DNA of 64,000 bases from Trochalopteron elliotii (taxonomy: Eukaryota; Chordata; Aves; Passeriformes; Leiothrichidae). The DNA is taken from contig JANPWX010000438.1 of NCBI GenBank assembly GCA_024734555.1, positions 129,695-193,694 on the forward strand. Direction: 5' to 3'. The notes under the pieces are model-generated. The model ran no database searches and had not been told where the DNA came from. It saw nothing but the letters and a program-made list of their open reading frames with translations. This document shows, piece after piece, positions 23,601-32,939 of this stretch (positions within the stretch are counted from its first letter, which is position 1; each line of letters begins with the position of its first letter). The position numbers and the translations under genes are program-made.

Positions 23601-26600
23601 ATGAATTTACCTTGCCTGGGTCCTGTTGGAGCTGGGGAAGAAGTGAGGGGCTGGTGGGATGAAGGAAGAATTGATAACTCCAACCTACCCTTCACTTCAA
23701 TGGCAAATGACTAAAGGGTGCAGGGTGTCTTTGAATGGCTCGTTCAGTCTGCACAGTGAAAGTTTGCTGCTGAGGACATAAATCTGCTCATTCAAAGCTC
23801 AGGTGTTGAGAGCAATGAATGCAAACCAGCAGGTGTGTGAGCACTGTTCTCTGCAATAACAACTCTTCCTGCAGCTGCCCTTACACGAGCAGATGCCTTT
23901 GAAGCTCTTTGCTGGAGCTGTTGTGCTAAAAAGCTGCTGGACTTTGTTCAAACCCTTCAGCTTGAGAGGAGCTGCAGTAACCTGTGCTTAAATCCAGTTT
24001 AAAATAAATCAGTCCTCGGTCTGTGCTGTGTTCCAGCTGTGGGAAGGAGCTGGCAGGCTGCCACACCCTGATCCATAAACCAGACAGGGATGGCATTGGG
24101 GAGATCTGCTTCTCAGGAAGGCATGTCTTCATGGGCTACCTGAACATGGAGGACAAAACCAAAGAGGCCATCGATGAGGATGGCTGGCTGCACTCAGGGG
24201 ACCTGGGCAAGCACGACAAGGATGGATTCCTCTTCATCACAGGCAGAATTAAAGGTAGCACATCCCCCAACTTTATCTTGATGTTGTGCAGCACTGTGGA
24301 ATCAGTGAGTTGTTAATGTTGGGAAAGACCTCATGGAGCCCAAGTGACCCATGTCCCCAGTTTCCACATGCTTTAAATCCCTCCAGGAATGGTGGACTCC
24401 ACCACTGCCCTAGGCAGCCTGTTCCAATGCTGAGCAGTGAAGAAATCCTTCCCAATGCTCTCCTTAAACCTCCCCTGGTGCAGGGGAGGCTCTGCTGGTT
24501 GTGTGGTTGTGACTTGCACAGAAGAATCTTTAAATCCTTCTCCTGGAGTCTCCACATGAATGTGGCTGCAGTGTGTCCTTCCCTGTGGTGGGAGGAGAGG
24601 GGTGGCTTCTGGAACCAGGGTGTGTTTGCAGGGTGAGGGAGAAGCTCTCTGATTTCAGCACCAGTGCAGTTAATCCTTTGTGGGCTTCTTTTACCAGCAG
24701 CTCTCTCAGTTTCAGGAGCTTTGCTGGGTGACCTCCAAGGAAAACAGCAGCTTAACACTGTTGTGCAAGTGCCTTGTAGCAATGTGGCTCTTGGCACAGC
24801 AGTTTGAGCAACCCCAGACAAAGCCAACATCCCTCAAGCCTTCAGCCCTCAGAAAGAGAGAGGTGCTCGTGTGAGGGCTGCTCTAAGGAGCAGGAGCTTG
24901 AGAAGGGGGGCTGTCCTCTGCTCTGCAGCACACAGCAACTTCATTTCACTTCCATTTCTGACCATTTGGGTGCCAACTTAGGTGCCTTAGAGGCCCAGGG
25001 GTCTGTGGCAGGGTGCCAAGGGGCTCACCCTGCATTGCCAGACTGCAAACACCCCTGGAGAACCAAGGCAGCTTTGGCTGGGCTGTGTCCTCTCTCCAGG
25101 CCTGCTGGAGTTGTGGGATCAGCACTGAGGCTGGAAAAGCCCTTTAGGATCATTGTGTACAGCAACCCCAGGGCCACCACTAAACCACAGCCCCCAGTGC
25201 CACATCCCCACATTTTTGGACACTTCTGGGATGGTCACCCTGTGACTTTGCCAGTCCTGGTGTGCTGCCTTCTCCAGCTCTGCTGACACACACTCACTGA
25301 TCAGCAGACACAAAGGAGCAGTTGAGTTGTTTCAGATTGTGGGAAGGGGAGAAGCTCCAAGCATTAATCAGGATTTGATTGTTTTCCAGAGCTCATCATC
25401 ACTGCAGGAGGTGAGAACATTCCTCCTGTTCCAATCGAGGATGCTGTCAAGAATGCTGTTCCCATCATCAGCAATGCCATGTTGGTTGGAGACAAAGCCA
25501 AATTCCTTTCCATGCTCCTGACACTAAAGGTAATGGCAAACAGGGTGGGGATCCACCACCTGTGCTGCTGAATCTGATTAATTCCAGGGAGGAAGAGTTA
25601 CACATTTTTATGTCTTGTGGAGACAGGAGCCCAGAGCACAGCACAGAGTTGTCACTTGCTCAGACCATCAGGCCCTGCTGTTGTTCAGGGCAGCTTTTTC
25701 TGTGCCACAGAGGGCAGGAAGAAACAGAAGGAAAAGACCCAAAAGTGAGGCTGGAAAAGGAAACCCTTCTGCTCTCCTCACCTGTTTCAGTCTCTCCCAG
25801 AGCAGTCTGGGAGGTCAAAAGCTGTCAGGGATTTCTTTGTCAGACTCTGGCTTTAAACTCCACCAGGACACATCTGTGGTGGCCTGTGCTGACTGTCAGA
25901 GTGGGAATTGCTCCTTAGTGAGACCGAGGCCAACAGCCTTGGCCTGGGGCAGGAGACCTGAGCCAGGCCCTGGAGGTGGCCCCAGAGGTGGCCCTGCTGC
26001 ACTTGTCAGGCTTGAGTGCTGTGTGTGACTTCCAAGTCTGCTGCTGCACAGTGTAGGGAACTAAAACGTGCTCCAGAAAAGGTCTGGAAAAAAGTGATTA
26101 ACTTTGGATGGCACAGGAGGAATTTGGCAGATGAGCTCTGTACCCTGCTGGCTCCTGAGCAGGCAGAGATCTGCGGGGGTTTATCTGTGTTTTGTCCCAA
26201 GTTTCCATTGGCAGCCAGGGGTTGAGGTGGGGTTGGAGTGGGGTGGGAAAGGACCCAGGAACCCTCCCAGGGCTGGGGGCTCCTTGGTGCAGAGGGCTCA
26301 GGTGCTCAGCAATGCTCAGTTCCCTCTGTGGCCTGGCCTGCAGTGCGTTGTGGATGCAGAAACGGGAGAGCCCAGGGATGACCTCAGTCCAGAAGCTCTG
26401 GAATTCTGTCAGAAGCTGGGCAGCAATGCCACCAAGGTCTCAGAAATCATCAGCAGCAAAGACAAGGCCATCTATGCTGCCATCCAGAAAGGGATCTCTG
26501 CTGTCAATGAGGGAGCTGTGTCCAATGCCCAGAGAGTCCAGAAGTGGGTCCTGCTGGAGAAGGATTTCTCCCTCTTTGGTGGAGAGCTTGGTGAGTGCTG

Positions 26601-27258
26601 GGAGAGGTGCCTGGGATTTGCCCCGTGCCCTTTCCCTGGCTCTTGAACACAAACACAACCCCCAATGCACAGAGCTGCCCCCAGCCTTTCCTCACTGTGG
26701 CTTTTCCATGTGGCACTTTGGGGTGGGATGAACTGGGGTGAATTCCCACTTCTGCCCAGCAGCACCGAGTGGAGCAGCACTTGTGCCCTGATGCCTCTTG
26801 GAGAGTTATGGAACATCCTGAGCTGGATCCCACAGGGATTATTGCTCCAGCCCCTGTCCCTGCACAGACACCCCAACAATCCCACCCTGAGCATCCCTGA
26901 GAGCTCCTGCAGCTCTGGCAGCCTTGGGGCTGGGACCATTCCCTGCTGGGACCATTCCCAGCACCCTCTGGATGCTGCTTTGGCTCACAGGGGGAGGGAG
27001 GGAGATTCTGTTAAACCCAAAGAGAAATTCAGAACTGGTCCCTGTTCCCGTGTTCTGCCTCTCCCCTCCAGCCCTGCCTCACCCCAGGCCTGGTGGCTGC
27101 TCCCCGTGGTTCCCTCCCCATTAACCCCGTGCTGGTTCCCCACAGGCCCCACCATGAAGCTGAAGAGGCCGGTGGTGGCTCAGAAATACCGGGACCAAAT
27201 CGCTCAGTTTTACACGGACACGGAAACCCCCTTGGGGGAGCCCTCGAGCCGGACATAG
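14515..27258 (+). CDS. ACSBG2: ACSBG2, bubblegum-family long-chain acyl-CoA synthetase (14 coding exons)
   Basis: Activates long-chain fatty acids with ATP and CoA to acyl-CoA via an acyl-adenylate; the family acts in the cytosol and on membranes. Joined exons: 14515-14615, 16593-16672, 17229-17467, 18747-18835, 19399-19519, 19972-20052, 20607-20756, 21222-21398, 21960-22141, 23205-23438, 24037-24254, 25390-25529, 26344-26590, 27146-27258. They total 2172 bases, 723 residues plus TAG, with every junction GT-AG and in phase. Motifs, numbered from this Met: [11 protein letters not shown] (270-280, ATP/phosphate loop), YGMSE (464-468), GWLHSGDLG (534-542, ribose-binding Asp540), GRIKE (554-558) then ITAGGEN, and TMKLKR near the C-terminus (689-694, region of the adenylating Lys). 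Human ACSBG2 is about 666 residues; the extra length here is mainly at the N-terminus. ACSBG1 is the main alternative, but the MLLT1 neighbour favours ACSBG2. An in-frame upstream Met exists at 14171. Confidence 0.95.
16593..16672 (+). CDS. ACSBG2: ACSBG2 coding exon 2
   Basis: Acceptor gtgccttgcag, donor AAAG|gtgagt; phase 2 in, phase 1 out. It encodes a polar linker ([20 protein letters not shown] and onward). An internal Met at 16636 could serve as a further downstream start. Confidence 0.85.
17229..17467 (+). CDS. ACSBG2: ACSBG2 coding exon 3
   Basis: First strongly conserved exon: [15 protein letters not shown], matching the W-TT-RDGEV start of the bubblegum-family core, then [20 protein letters not shown] and [14 protein letters not shown]. 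Donor CTGAAG|gtaaga, phase 0. The acceptor cag at 17226-17228 is preceded closely by another AG at 17224; only the chosen one keeps the frame from exon 2. Confidence 0.93.
17500..17685 (-). mobile_element. CR1 3' end in ACSBG2 intron 3
   Basis: cacagaatactaaaaacagc, tggtttgggttggagggaca and gggcaccctgtgccagggcc. Starts about 30 bases after the exon 3 donor. Confidence 0.88.
18747..18835 (+). CDS. ACSBG2: ACSBG2 coding exon 4
   Basis: Acceptor ttgtttacag, donor GCAGG|gtaaga. Encodes [19 protein letters not shown], almost identical to the human protein at this place, ending in AILAG at the phase-2 junction. Confidence 0.95.
19399..19519 (+). CDS. ACSBG2: ACSBG2 coding exon 5
   Basis: Acceptor cccttttccag, donor TTAGAA|gtaatt. 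Encodes [20 protein letters not shown] and [13 protein letters not shown], part of the N-terminal AMP-binding subdomain. Ends in phase 0. Confidence 0.95.
19972..20052 (+). CDS. ACSBG2: ACSBG2 coding exon 6
   Basis: 27 codons, phase 0 at both ends, acceptor tctttacacag and donor TACTCA|gtaagt. Encodes [17 protein letters not shown] and PNLYS. A symmetric exon, so skipping it would keep the frame. Confidence 0.94.
20140..20232 (+). mobile_element. CR1 tail fragment in ACSBG2 intron 6
   Basis: aaggtcctttccaacccaaa and agagttctgtgactgtga match the CR1 3' terminus in + orientation. Confidence 0.75.
20607..20756 (+). CDS. ACSBG2: ACSBG2 coding exon 7, ATP-binding signature
   Basis: 50 codons, phase 0 at both ends. 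Carries the adenylate-forming-enzyme signature [19 protein letters not shown], which contacts the ATP phosphates. Acceptor ctctctgcag, donor GACAAT|gtgagt. A CR1 fragment begins about 30 bases past the donor. Confidence 0.96.
20785..21120 (-). mobile_element. CR1 LINE fragment in ACSBG2 intron 7
   Basis: ccaccctgagcatccctgag, ctctggcagccttggggctg and ccctgagctccatcccaagc. The same subfamily recurs at 26.8, 33.1 and 51.6 kb. Confidence 0.88.
21222..21398 (+). CDS. ACSBG2: ACSBG2 coding exon 8
   Basis: 59 codons, phase 0. Includes [19 protein letters not shown], the conserved stretch after the phosphate loop in long-chain acyl-CoA synthetases, and [10 protein letters not shown]. Acceptor tcctgttgcag, donor TTGAAG|gtaaaa. 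Confidence 0.95.
21960..22141 (+). CDS. ACSBG2: ACSBG2 coding exon 9
   Basis: Encodes [20 protein letters not shown] and [10 protein letters not shown], then a variable basic helix ending LKRMN. Phase 2 out; donor AATGG|gtaatt. The downstream intron 9 consists mainly of two LTR-like units. Confidence 0.93.
22251..23182 (-). mobile_element. Two head-to-tail LTR-like units in ACSBG2 intron 9
   Basis: Unit 1 about 22251-22714, unit 2 about 22715-23182, period about 464 bases, high identity. Shared landmarks: tgtcgt at 22251 and 22715, atgagagactccaaatattt, tctaattcttactacctttt and ggctgaaatttcttagagc. On the minus strand each reads GTGGRACTCC to ACGACA, resembling LTR ends. Unit 1 has a minus-strand AATAAA (22316-22321), lost in unit 2. 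No gag, pol or env open frame. It could instead be a tandem duplication of one solo LTR. Confidence 0.65.
23205..23438 (+). CDS. ACSBG2: ACSBG2 coding exon 10, YGxSE motif
   Basis: Joins exon 9 to read [19 protein letters not shown]. Carries [19 protein letters not shown] and [16 protein letters not shown], the adenine and fatty-acid side motif of the superfamily. Donor GGCAG|gtgaga. Only about 24 bases separate its start from the LTR-like repeat upstream. Confidence 0.95.
24037..24254 (+). CDS. ACSBG2: ACSBG2 coding exon 11, GDLG and GRIK motifs
   Basis: Encodes [53 protein letters not shown] and ITGRIK. The Asp of GDLG binds the ribose hydroxyls of AMP in this superfamily. Donor ATTAAAG|gtagca, phase 1. 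Confidence 0.96.
24297..24490 (-). mobile_element. CR1 3' end in ACSBG2 intron 11
   Basis: gggaaagacctcatggagcc, actccaccactgccctaggc and ccttaaacctcccctggtgc. Confidence 0.85.
25105..25245 (-). mobile_element. CR1 3' end in ACSBG2 intron 11
   Basis: gaggctggaaaagcccttta, ccaccactaaaccacagccc and ccagtgccacatccccacat. Confidence 0.82.
25390..25529 (+). CDS. ACSBG2: ACSBG2 coding exon 12
   Basis: Completes GRIKE and encodes [19 protein letters not shown] and [15 protein letters not shown], start of the mobile C-terminal domain. Acceptor attgttttccag, donor CTAAAG|gtaatg. Confidence 0.95.
26344..26590 (+). CDS. ACSBG2: ACSBG2 coding exon 13
   Basis: 82 codons plus one base. Encodes [18 protein letters not shown] through [20 protein letters not shown], the C-terminal domain up to the last junction. 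Acceptor tggcctgcag, donor GAGCTTG|gtgagt. Confidence 0.95.
26800..26990 (-). mobile_element. CR1 3' end in ACSBG2 intron 13
   Basis: acatcctgagctggatccca and accccaacaatcccaccctg, with a small internal duplication of gctgggaccattccc at about 26930-26960. Confidence 0.88.
27146..27258 (+). CDS. ACSBG2: ACSBG2 terminal coding exon 14
   Basis: Reads [20 protein letters not shown], then a short variable tail ending EPSSRT and TAG at 27256. The KLKR segment carries the conserved lysine region near the C-terminus of these ligases. A poly(A) signal follows 70 bases after the stop. Confidence 0.95.
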
Positions 27259-27327
27259 AGCCCTGGGCTGGAGCCATTCCCGAGGACACTCCCGGCTGCC
27301 CAGCAAGGATTCCCTGCATCCTGTGGA

Positions 27328-27333
27328 AATAAA
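27328..27333 (+). terminator. Proximal poly(A) signal of ACSBG2
   Basis: AATAAA 70 bases after the ACSBG2 stop. The downstream sequence is only moderately GT-rich. Confidence 0.6.
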
Positions 27334-28539
27334 GAGGCTCAGCCTCCAGGCAGCCCCTCGGCGTCGCTTTGCTGTCCATGTCCTGCCCTGCAGTGTGGTG
27401 AGCGTGGTCCTGCCCATGTTCTCCTGTGTCTTGTGTCCCGTGCTGAGAGAGCCCAAATATCTCAAGTTTGGATTTTTTATTTCCATTTTTATAAGGGTGA
27501 TACAATGTTTACCTTCAATCCATGTGACATGTTACGTTCTAACCAAAGTTTTCTTTTCCTGAGATGAATGTAAAACAGGAGCTGCAAATCAGGAGCTGTC
27601 CTTTTCCTGCCAAGGGAGAAAGGCAGATTTCATTATCCAGCAGTGTCCTCGCTCCCTGCTGCACGTTTCCCTGCATGCTGATGGCATCCATATCATTTTA
27701 AATCTCCTTCCTCACAAACTATTCCTGTCTGAGATGACAAATGCTGAGTGATTACACACAGCAGTGGAGGTGGAACCTCACATGAACTGGGTTTGTCTGT
27801 GCAATATTTTGAGTTTGTTTTACCTTTTTGAGTTATAATGAAGCCATAAATTGTATTGTTGAAGTTGTATCCATGGCTGGTATTCTGGGAACTGATTTAC
27901 TCCAGGGATTATTTATAAGGCTGTGTACAATGTGTGAAATCTGTGTGTCTTACAATCCAGAAATGTTGTAGTGTCTGTAATGGGGAGCTCCAGAGTGGAG
28001 GGTGGGTGGGCTCTGTACCTGTGCCTGGGGACAGGAGATGGTGCTGGGAGCCCAGGCTGCTCCTCCTGAGGGTCTGTGATCAACCAGCCCCGAGCTGGGA
28101 TGGTTCTTCATGGTGAATTCACAGACTGGAGGACACAGACTCCTCCACCTGCAAAACTGGAGGGAAGCACCCGTACCCAGGAGCTCCTGGTGCTCTGCTA
28201 AAGGGCTCTGCAGGGCTCATTCCAGGCTCTCCAAGCCCAGCAGGTGAAGGATTGTCTGTGAACTGGCTCTTTTCAAACCAGAAATCCTGACTGAACACAG
28301 GCTGAGCAGCCCAGCCCTGATTCCCAGGACCATTTCCCATGGAAAGGAGGAGCACTGGTATCACAGCAGGGCTGGGCTCAGGCTGGGTTAAACCCAGAAC
28401 TGTCTCTGCTTTGGGTCAGTGGAATCCCCCTGCCTGGTGGAAGGGTGGGAATGCACTGCTGGAGCTGCAGCTCATCCCGTGTCTGTGTGTGCTGAGCTGG
28501 CTGGAGCTGCTGTGTCCAAGTGGCTGCAGAGGAATGTGA

Positions 28540-28545
28540 AATAAA
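28540..28545 (+). terminator. Distal poly(A) signal for the ACSBG2 side
   Basis: AATAAA followed within 15 bases by a GT-rich element (gtttgtgtctctc), the normal arrangement for cleavage and polyadenylation. Confidence 0.5.
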
Positions 28546-29004
28546 CTCCTCAGTTTGTGTCTCTCAACTCTCTCTCATTGCTGGGATGGAGCAGGGGCTG
28601 GGCTGGGAGAGCTGAGCTGTGCCTGGGGCATTCCCAGGGCCTGCAGGGACATGGGACACCCTCAGGGACAGGGGATGGGTGGTCCTACCCTCCTTACCCT
28701 GTGCTGAGCACTGCCTGTGCCAGGGCTCTGTCCTTGTGCCAAGGGCTGGGAGCAGTGGGGACCCCTCCAATCCCAGGGGAGCTGCCCCAAGGGCAGGGCC
28801 CCTCACCTGAACAAAGCTCTGATGGACTGAGGGACAGTGGAGCCACCCCATGCTCAAAACAATTCCCTTTTCCTTGGCTTTTCCCCTCCCAGGCCCCATG
28901 GTCTAACCTGTGCCATGAGGGGAGGTTTTGGGAAAGCCACAGTGCCACCCCTGGAGAAACAACACAACTGAAAAACACTCCCAAGTGTTACTTTTCCATC
29001 TTAC

Positions 29005-29010
29005 TTTATT
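29005..29010 (-). terminator. MLLT1: Poly(A) signal of MLLT1
   Basis: TTTATT on + (AATAAA on -). Downstream on the minus strand is a G/T-rich element (gtgtttttcagttgtgttg), the expected cleavage context. Confidence 0.65.
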
Positions 29011-31132
29011 TCACTTTTTCTAGAAAATTCCTCCATAGTTCCACAAATTTAACAAAAAGTTTAAAATTCAGGACAAACAATCCTGTAACGTATTACAAAC
29101 ATGAGTTTTTTTGTGGGTTTTTTTTTTAATCTTGCAGTTAGTCTTGGCTCAGCTGCATTTCTTCCAGCTGAGTGAAGAACTTTCTCCCAACACAACTTTT
29201 AAAATCCTCAGGTGCTGAGGTATTTAATACCTCGGCTCTAGGCAGAAATACAATTAAAAATTCTCTAGAAGTTGAAGTACTTACATTTTTCTTTAGGAGT
29301 GCAAACTCATCTTGTCAGTTTTTGATGGCTATTCCGCGCCCCAGGAAAGCAACAGCCATTTGGGTCCTTTGAGCACTAATGAAGAGCCGTCCCAGGTGCC
29401 CCAGGGCTGTCACAGCATCCCCTGGCTGAGCAGGGAGGAGCCTCATGCGAGCAGAGCCGGCTCCGGCACATCCCCAATGGAAAACTGCGGCACCGGAGCC
29501 GCTCCGGGCTCTGCTCGTGGAGAGGCCCCTCCCGCAGGGACGTTAAAACCTCTCTCACCATCAAATACGGTCCAAGATCTGACAAATAAAAACTGCTTCT
29601 GGATTGTTGCATCAATTGCTTGGCTCGTTCTGATGCTCCCACCGCACCCCACGATCCCACGGGTGGCAGAGTCATTGCACTTCCATGGATTCAGCCTGAC
29701 CTCAGGCAGCCTCGCTCCCTCCGTGCCCAAACGCCTCGGCCGGGCTTTGCTGCCGGCCTTCCTCTCCTCTCCTGTCTTTTTAAACGTTTTCAATAGTACA
29801 TGTCAGTAATCCAAGCCTCAAGGCTTAACACATCGCAGACCAGACCCAGGAAAACGCTCCTGACCCTCCTCGCCCTCTGATCCGACGGCCGAGGAAGGAG
29901 GAGCCGGGTCCTGATCCCACCTCCACCACAATTCCAACTCAGCACCTCGGGAAGCCCTCGGGCTGCCCAGCACCTGCCTGTGCCGGCAGCACCGCCACGA
30001 AGGACACGGAAAAGTAACAGAGTCCTGTCCATTTTCCTTGGAAAAACCATTATGGCTACAAGTCAATTTGGGATTCTTTTTTTTTCTTTTCTTCCTTTTT
30101 TTAACAACGCAAGCTACTACACATCCTCGAGGACCTGAAGCAATGCCCAGAGCAGCACTGCCCCCTCCTTCCTAGAGTACAATAATCCATCCATGCTCTC
30201 AAGAGTGACACAAGAACAAACACTTTATCCACAAAAACCTGTACACGGCATGTTCAGAACAGCGTTCAGCCAGCCTAGAGGGAATCTACACAGGGAACTC
30301 CAAGGGGACACAAGATGAGGCCCAAATGTGACCATTCTTTGTTTGCAGAGTCACCCCTCCTGTGCTCCCCGACGCTACCACATACCCCAAAAACATCAAC
30401 TCTGTAGAACAACTAAGTACTTGCAAAAACCTTTTAGTAACAAATCAGCATGTGCACACAATGGAGAGGAACTATTGCTGGGGAACAATCCTACTTCGGG
30501 TTTTCTGGGGGGATTATAAACAGTCTAAAAAAATCCATGTGTAAAATTTCTTCTTATAAAAACCAAACGAAATCCCTATCAATGCTCAGCAGACTTCACC
30601 AACAGAGTCACTTCCAGGACAGGATGATGCCACAGCCATGGTGCTTCCAGCCAGGCTCAGGATCAGCCTCCCAGCATGTTCTGGGGCTGGCTGGGAGCTG
30701 TGGCCAGGGGGGCTGACAGGAGCAGGGGCAGGATGGCACCTCCAGTCCCCTGAGGGGCAGCTCTGGAGGCTGTGACAGTCTGGAAGTGCTGGGACTGGAG
30801 CTGTGGGAGGAGTGACCTGGGCAGAGAGAGCAGCAAAGACCTTGGGAGAGCTGAGCCCACTGCTCTGGGGATGGGACAGTGTCACCAAGCCCACCCCAGT
30901 GTGGGCACAGAGCTGCCTCCCCCTGGAACAGCCCCACAGGGACACGAGGAGCTCGCAGAACCCACCCACCAGCTGTGACCACCAGCCTCCACCATGGTGT
31001 CCTGCTGCCACCTCCTCCTCTGCCCTCCACCTTCTCTGGCCTTTCATCCAGCCCTGGCATCGTCCAGCAAGAAAGAAAACAGCTGAGATCACTGGCGTGA
31101 CAGGGTTTGCACCTGGCATGAGCTTGAACTTC

Positions 31133-31190
31133 CATATATATATATATACACACACACATATATATATATATATATGTACACACACACACG
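31133..31190. repeat. Compound TA/CA microsatellite in the MLLT1 3' UTR
   Basis: Alternating (TA)n and (CA)n blocks, two of each. A smaller TA-rich block lies at about 32035-32072. Confidence 0.9.
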
Positions 31191-32810
31191 ACACATGAAA
31201 GGTGGTACAAGGACAAAATTAATGGGAATCGGGTCAACATGACCCAACTCAAACAAGCTTATCATCATATTGCCACTTCAGTTGATTAGTTGCAACATTT
31301 CCATGATAAAGAAAGGGGGGAACCCAAAACAAGGGACAGCAAACCTGGAGCAGTGCGACCCTCCCTGAGCAGAGGGGCTCCCCAGCACTGCTGCCCCCAC
31401 ACTGCCTGTGACATTTGGCAAAAGCTTCCCCCAGCCCTGGGAAAAACAGCAATTCCTGGGAAATACTAAACTGAGGGACCAGGAGTGTAACACAGCTTTG
31501 AGGAAGGCGCTGGGATTGCCCCACGCCCACCTGGACAACACTTGGAGGTCAATACTGGTTTAACTAGAAATCCAGGGAAGGGGCTGCATTAGTGTTTCTG
31601 TTTCCTGCCTGTTCCTCACAGGCAGCGGGGCGGGAGAGGGAGGAGGGAACAAACCCAACTCCACTTTGTGTTTCACGTCAGTGTCTCCCAAGATTTCAGT
31701 TCTCCCTTGTTTTGGTTTTCCCAAAGTACAGCCACTACTATAGGGGCCACTGTAAAGAGATTCCTCTTTGAGAACACAGAACAAAACCAATCACATGTTT
31801 TGGCAAAGTTATCAAACACTGACAAATGGAAAGACGACGGGTGAGCCCCTTCTGGAGCACGGGATGCCTGGAGGTTGCTGTCCAGCTTCCTTACACTACA
31901 AATTGTCCACAAGAGGTATTGAACAAACGAGTCAAATCTTATTAAGCGCCTTCCCCTGCCAGAGCCATAAAAAAACAACAGAAAAACACACCCTTAAGAT
32001 CATAAGACCCAACTAGGCCCTTCTTATACATACAGTACATACATATATATAATATATATATATAAAATATACAGCTTACAGTTTTGGAGTCCTATTACAG
32101 TTAAAGCAGACTGAAAGGAGTGGGACTTTGTTTAGGAGCTCAGATCAACAAACAAGACATCTCCAAACCCCAGCAGGAGACAGCAGGTTCCAGAGGCCTC
32201 CTCACCGAGCACAGAGTGTCCCTGCAGGGAGCTGAGGGTCCTGTCCAGGTCACTGAACCGGTGTGTGATCCCAGCTGGAATGCAACTGGAATCCATCCCC
32301 CCTCCTGCAGCCCAGCAGGACCCCGGGGAGCCTCCTGTGTCCCCAGTGTCCCGGCCAGCTCTGCCAAAGGCGCTGTCACCCACATGGCGCGGGGCAGGGC
32401 GGGGCAGGGCTCTGCTTCCCCAGCTCTCCACAGGCTGCTCCCGAGCTCCAGGGGAAGGGAACAGCATCCACGCTTCTCCAGAGCTCAGAGATGCCTGCAA
32501 AATGTGCTCTTGAAACACAGTTGCTCGAAGGGAAACCAAAAAGGTCGCGCTGTGCAGCCTAAGTGCAGCACGCCTGCCCTGCTCAGGGCCTGACCCACGG
32601 CAGGGACAGGCTCAGCAAGGCGGGCGCTGGTTTGAAGCCTACAAGAAAAGTGCAGCTGGCTGAGCATTCCTAGAGCATGGCTGTTCTCTAAGGCAGTGCT
32701 TCTTCGGGTGAGGCAGGAGGATAAGAAGGCCTAGTTCCGTGGGGTGGTTTCCTGGTACCAATGGAGGGGATCTCTGGTTGAAGAGCAGAGCCAGGTTCCC
32801 AGGCCCAGCG

Positions 32811-32939
32811 TCATGTGGCCACGGCCTCCAGGTAGCTCTGCAGCTTGCGGACGGTCGTCTCATCCAGGGAGAAGAGGTCAAAGTCAAAGGTTGTGTTGGT
32901 GACGTTGAAATGCCCAGTTTCCTCAATGAGATTCACGAT
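32811..32939 (-). CDS. MLLT1: MLLT1 terminal coding exon 12
   Basis: [39 protein letters not shown], then VAT and TGA (32811-32813). Near-identical to human MLLT1 and close to MLLT3 at this place. Acceptor cctgtctccag. Confidence 0.97.
   Translation of the reverse strand: MVNLIEETGHFNVTNTTFDFDLFSLDETTVRKLQSYLEAVAT

Larger units (their letters stand above)
27259..28568 (+). other. ACSBG2: ACSBG2 3' UTR and flank, two candidate poly(A) ends
   Basis: Non-coding sequence after the stop with few recognisable repeats. A proximal AATAAA at 27328 would give a UTR of about 90 bases. A distal AATAAA at 28540, followed by cagtttgtgtctctc (GT-rich), would extend it to about 28,565. Which is used is not decided by sequence. 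Confidence 0.6.
28985..32810 (-). other. MLLT1: MLLT1 3' UTR, about 3.8 kb
   Basis: No coding potential, no CR1 copies, AT-rich stretches and a TA/CA microsatellite between the stop codon and a good poly(A) signal at 29005-29010. The absence of CR1 over 3.8 kb contrasts with the introns and suits transcribed, constrained UTR. The exact end is inferred. Confidence 0.65.
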
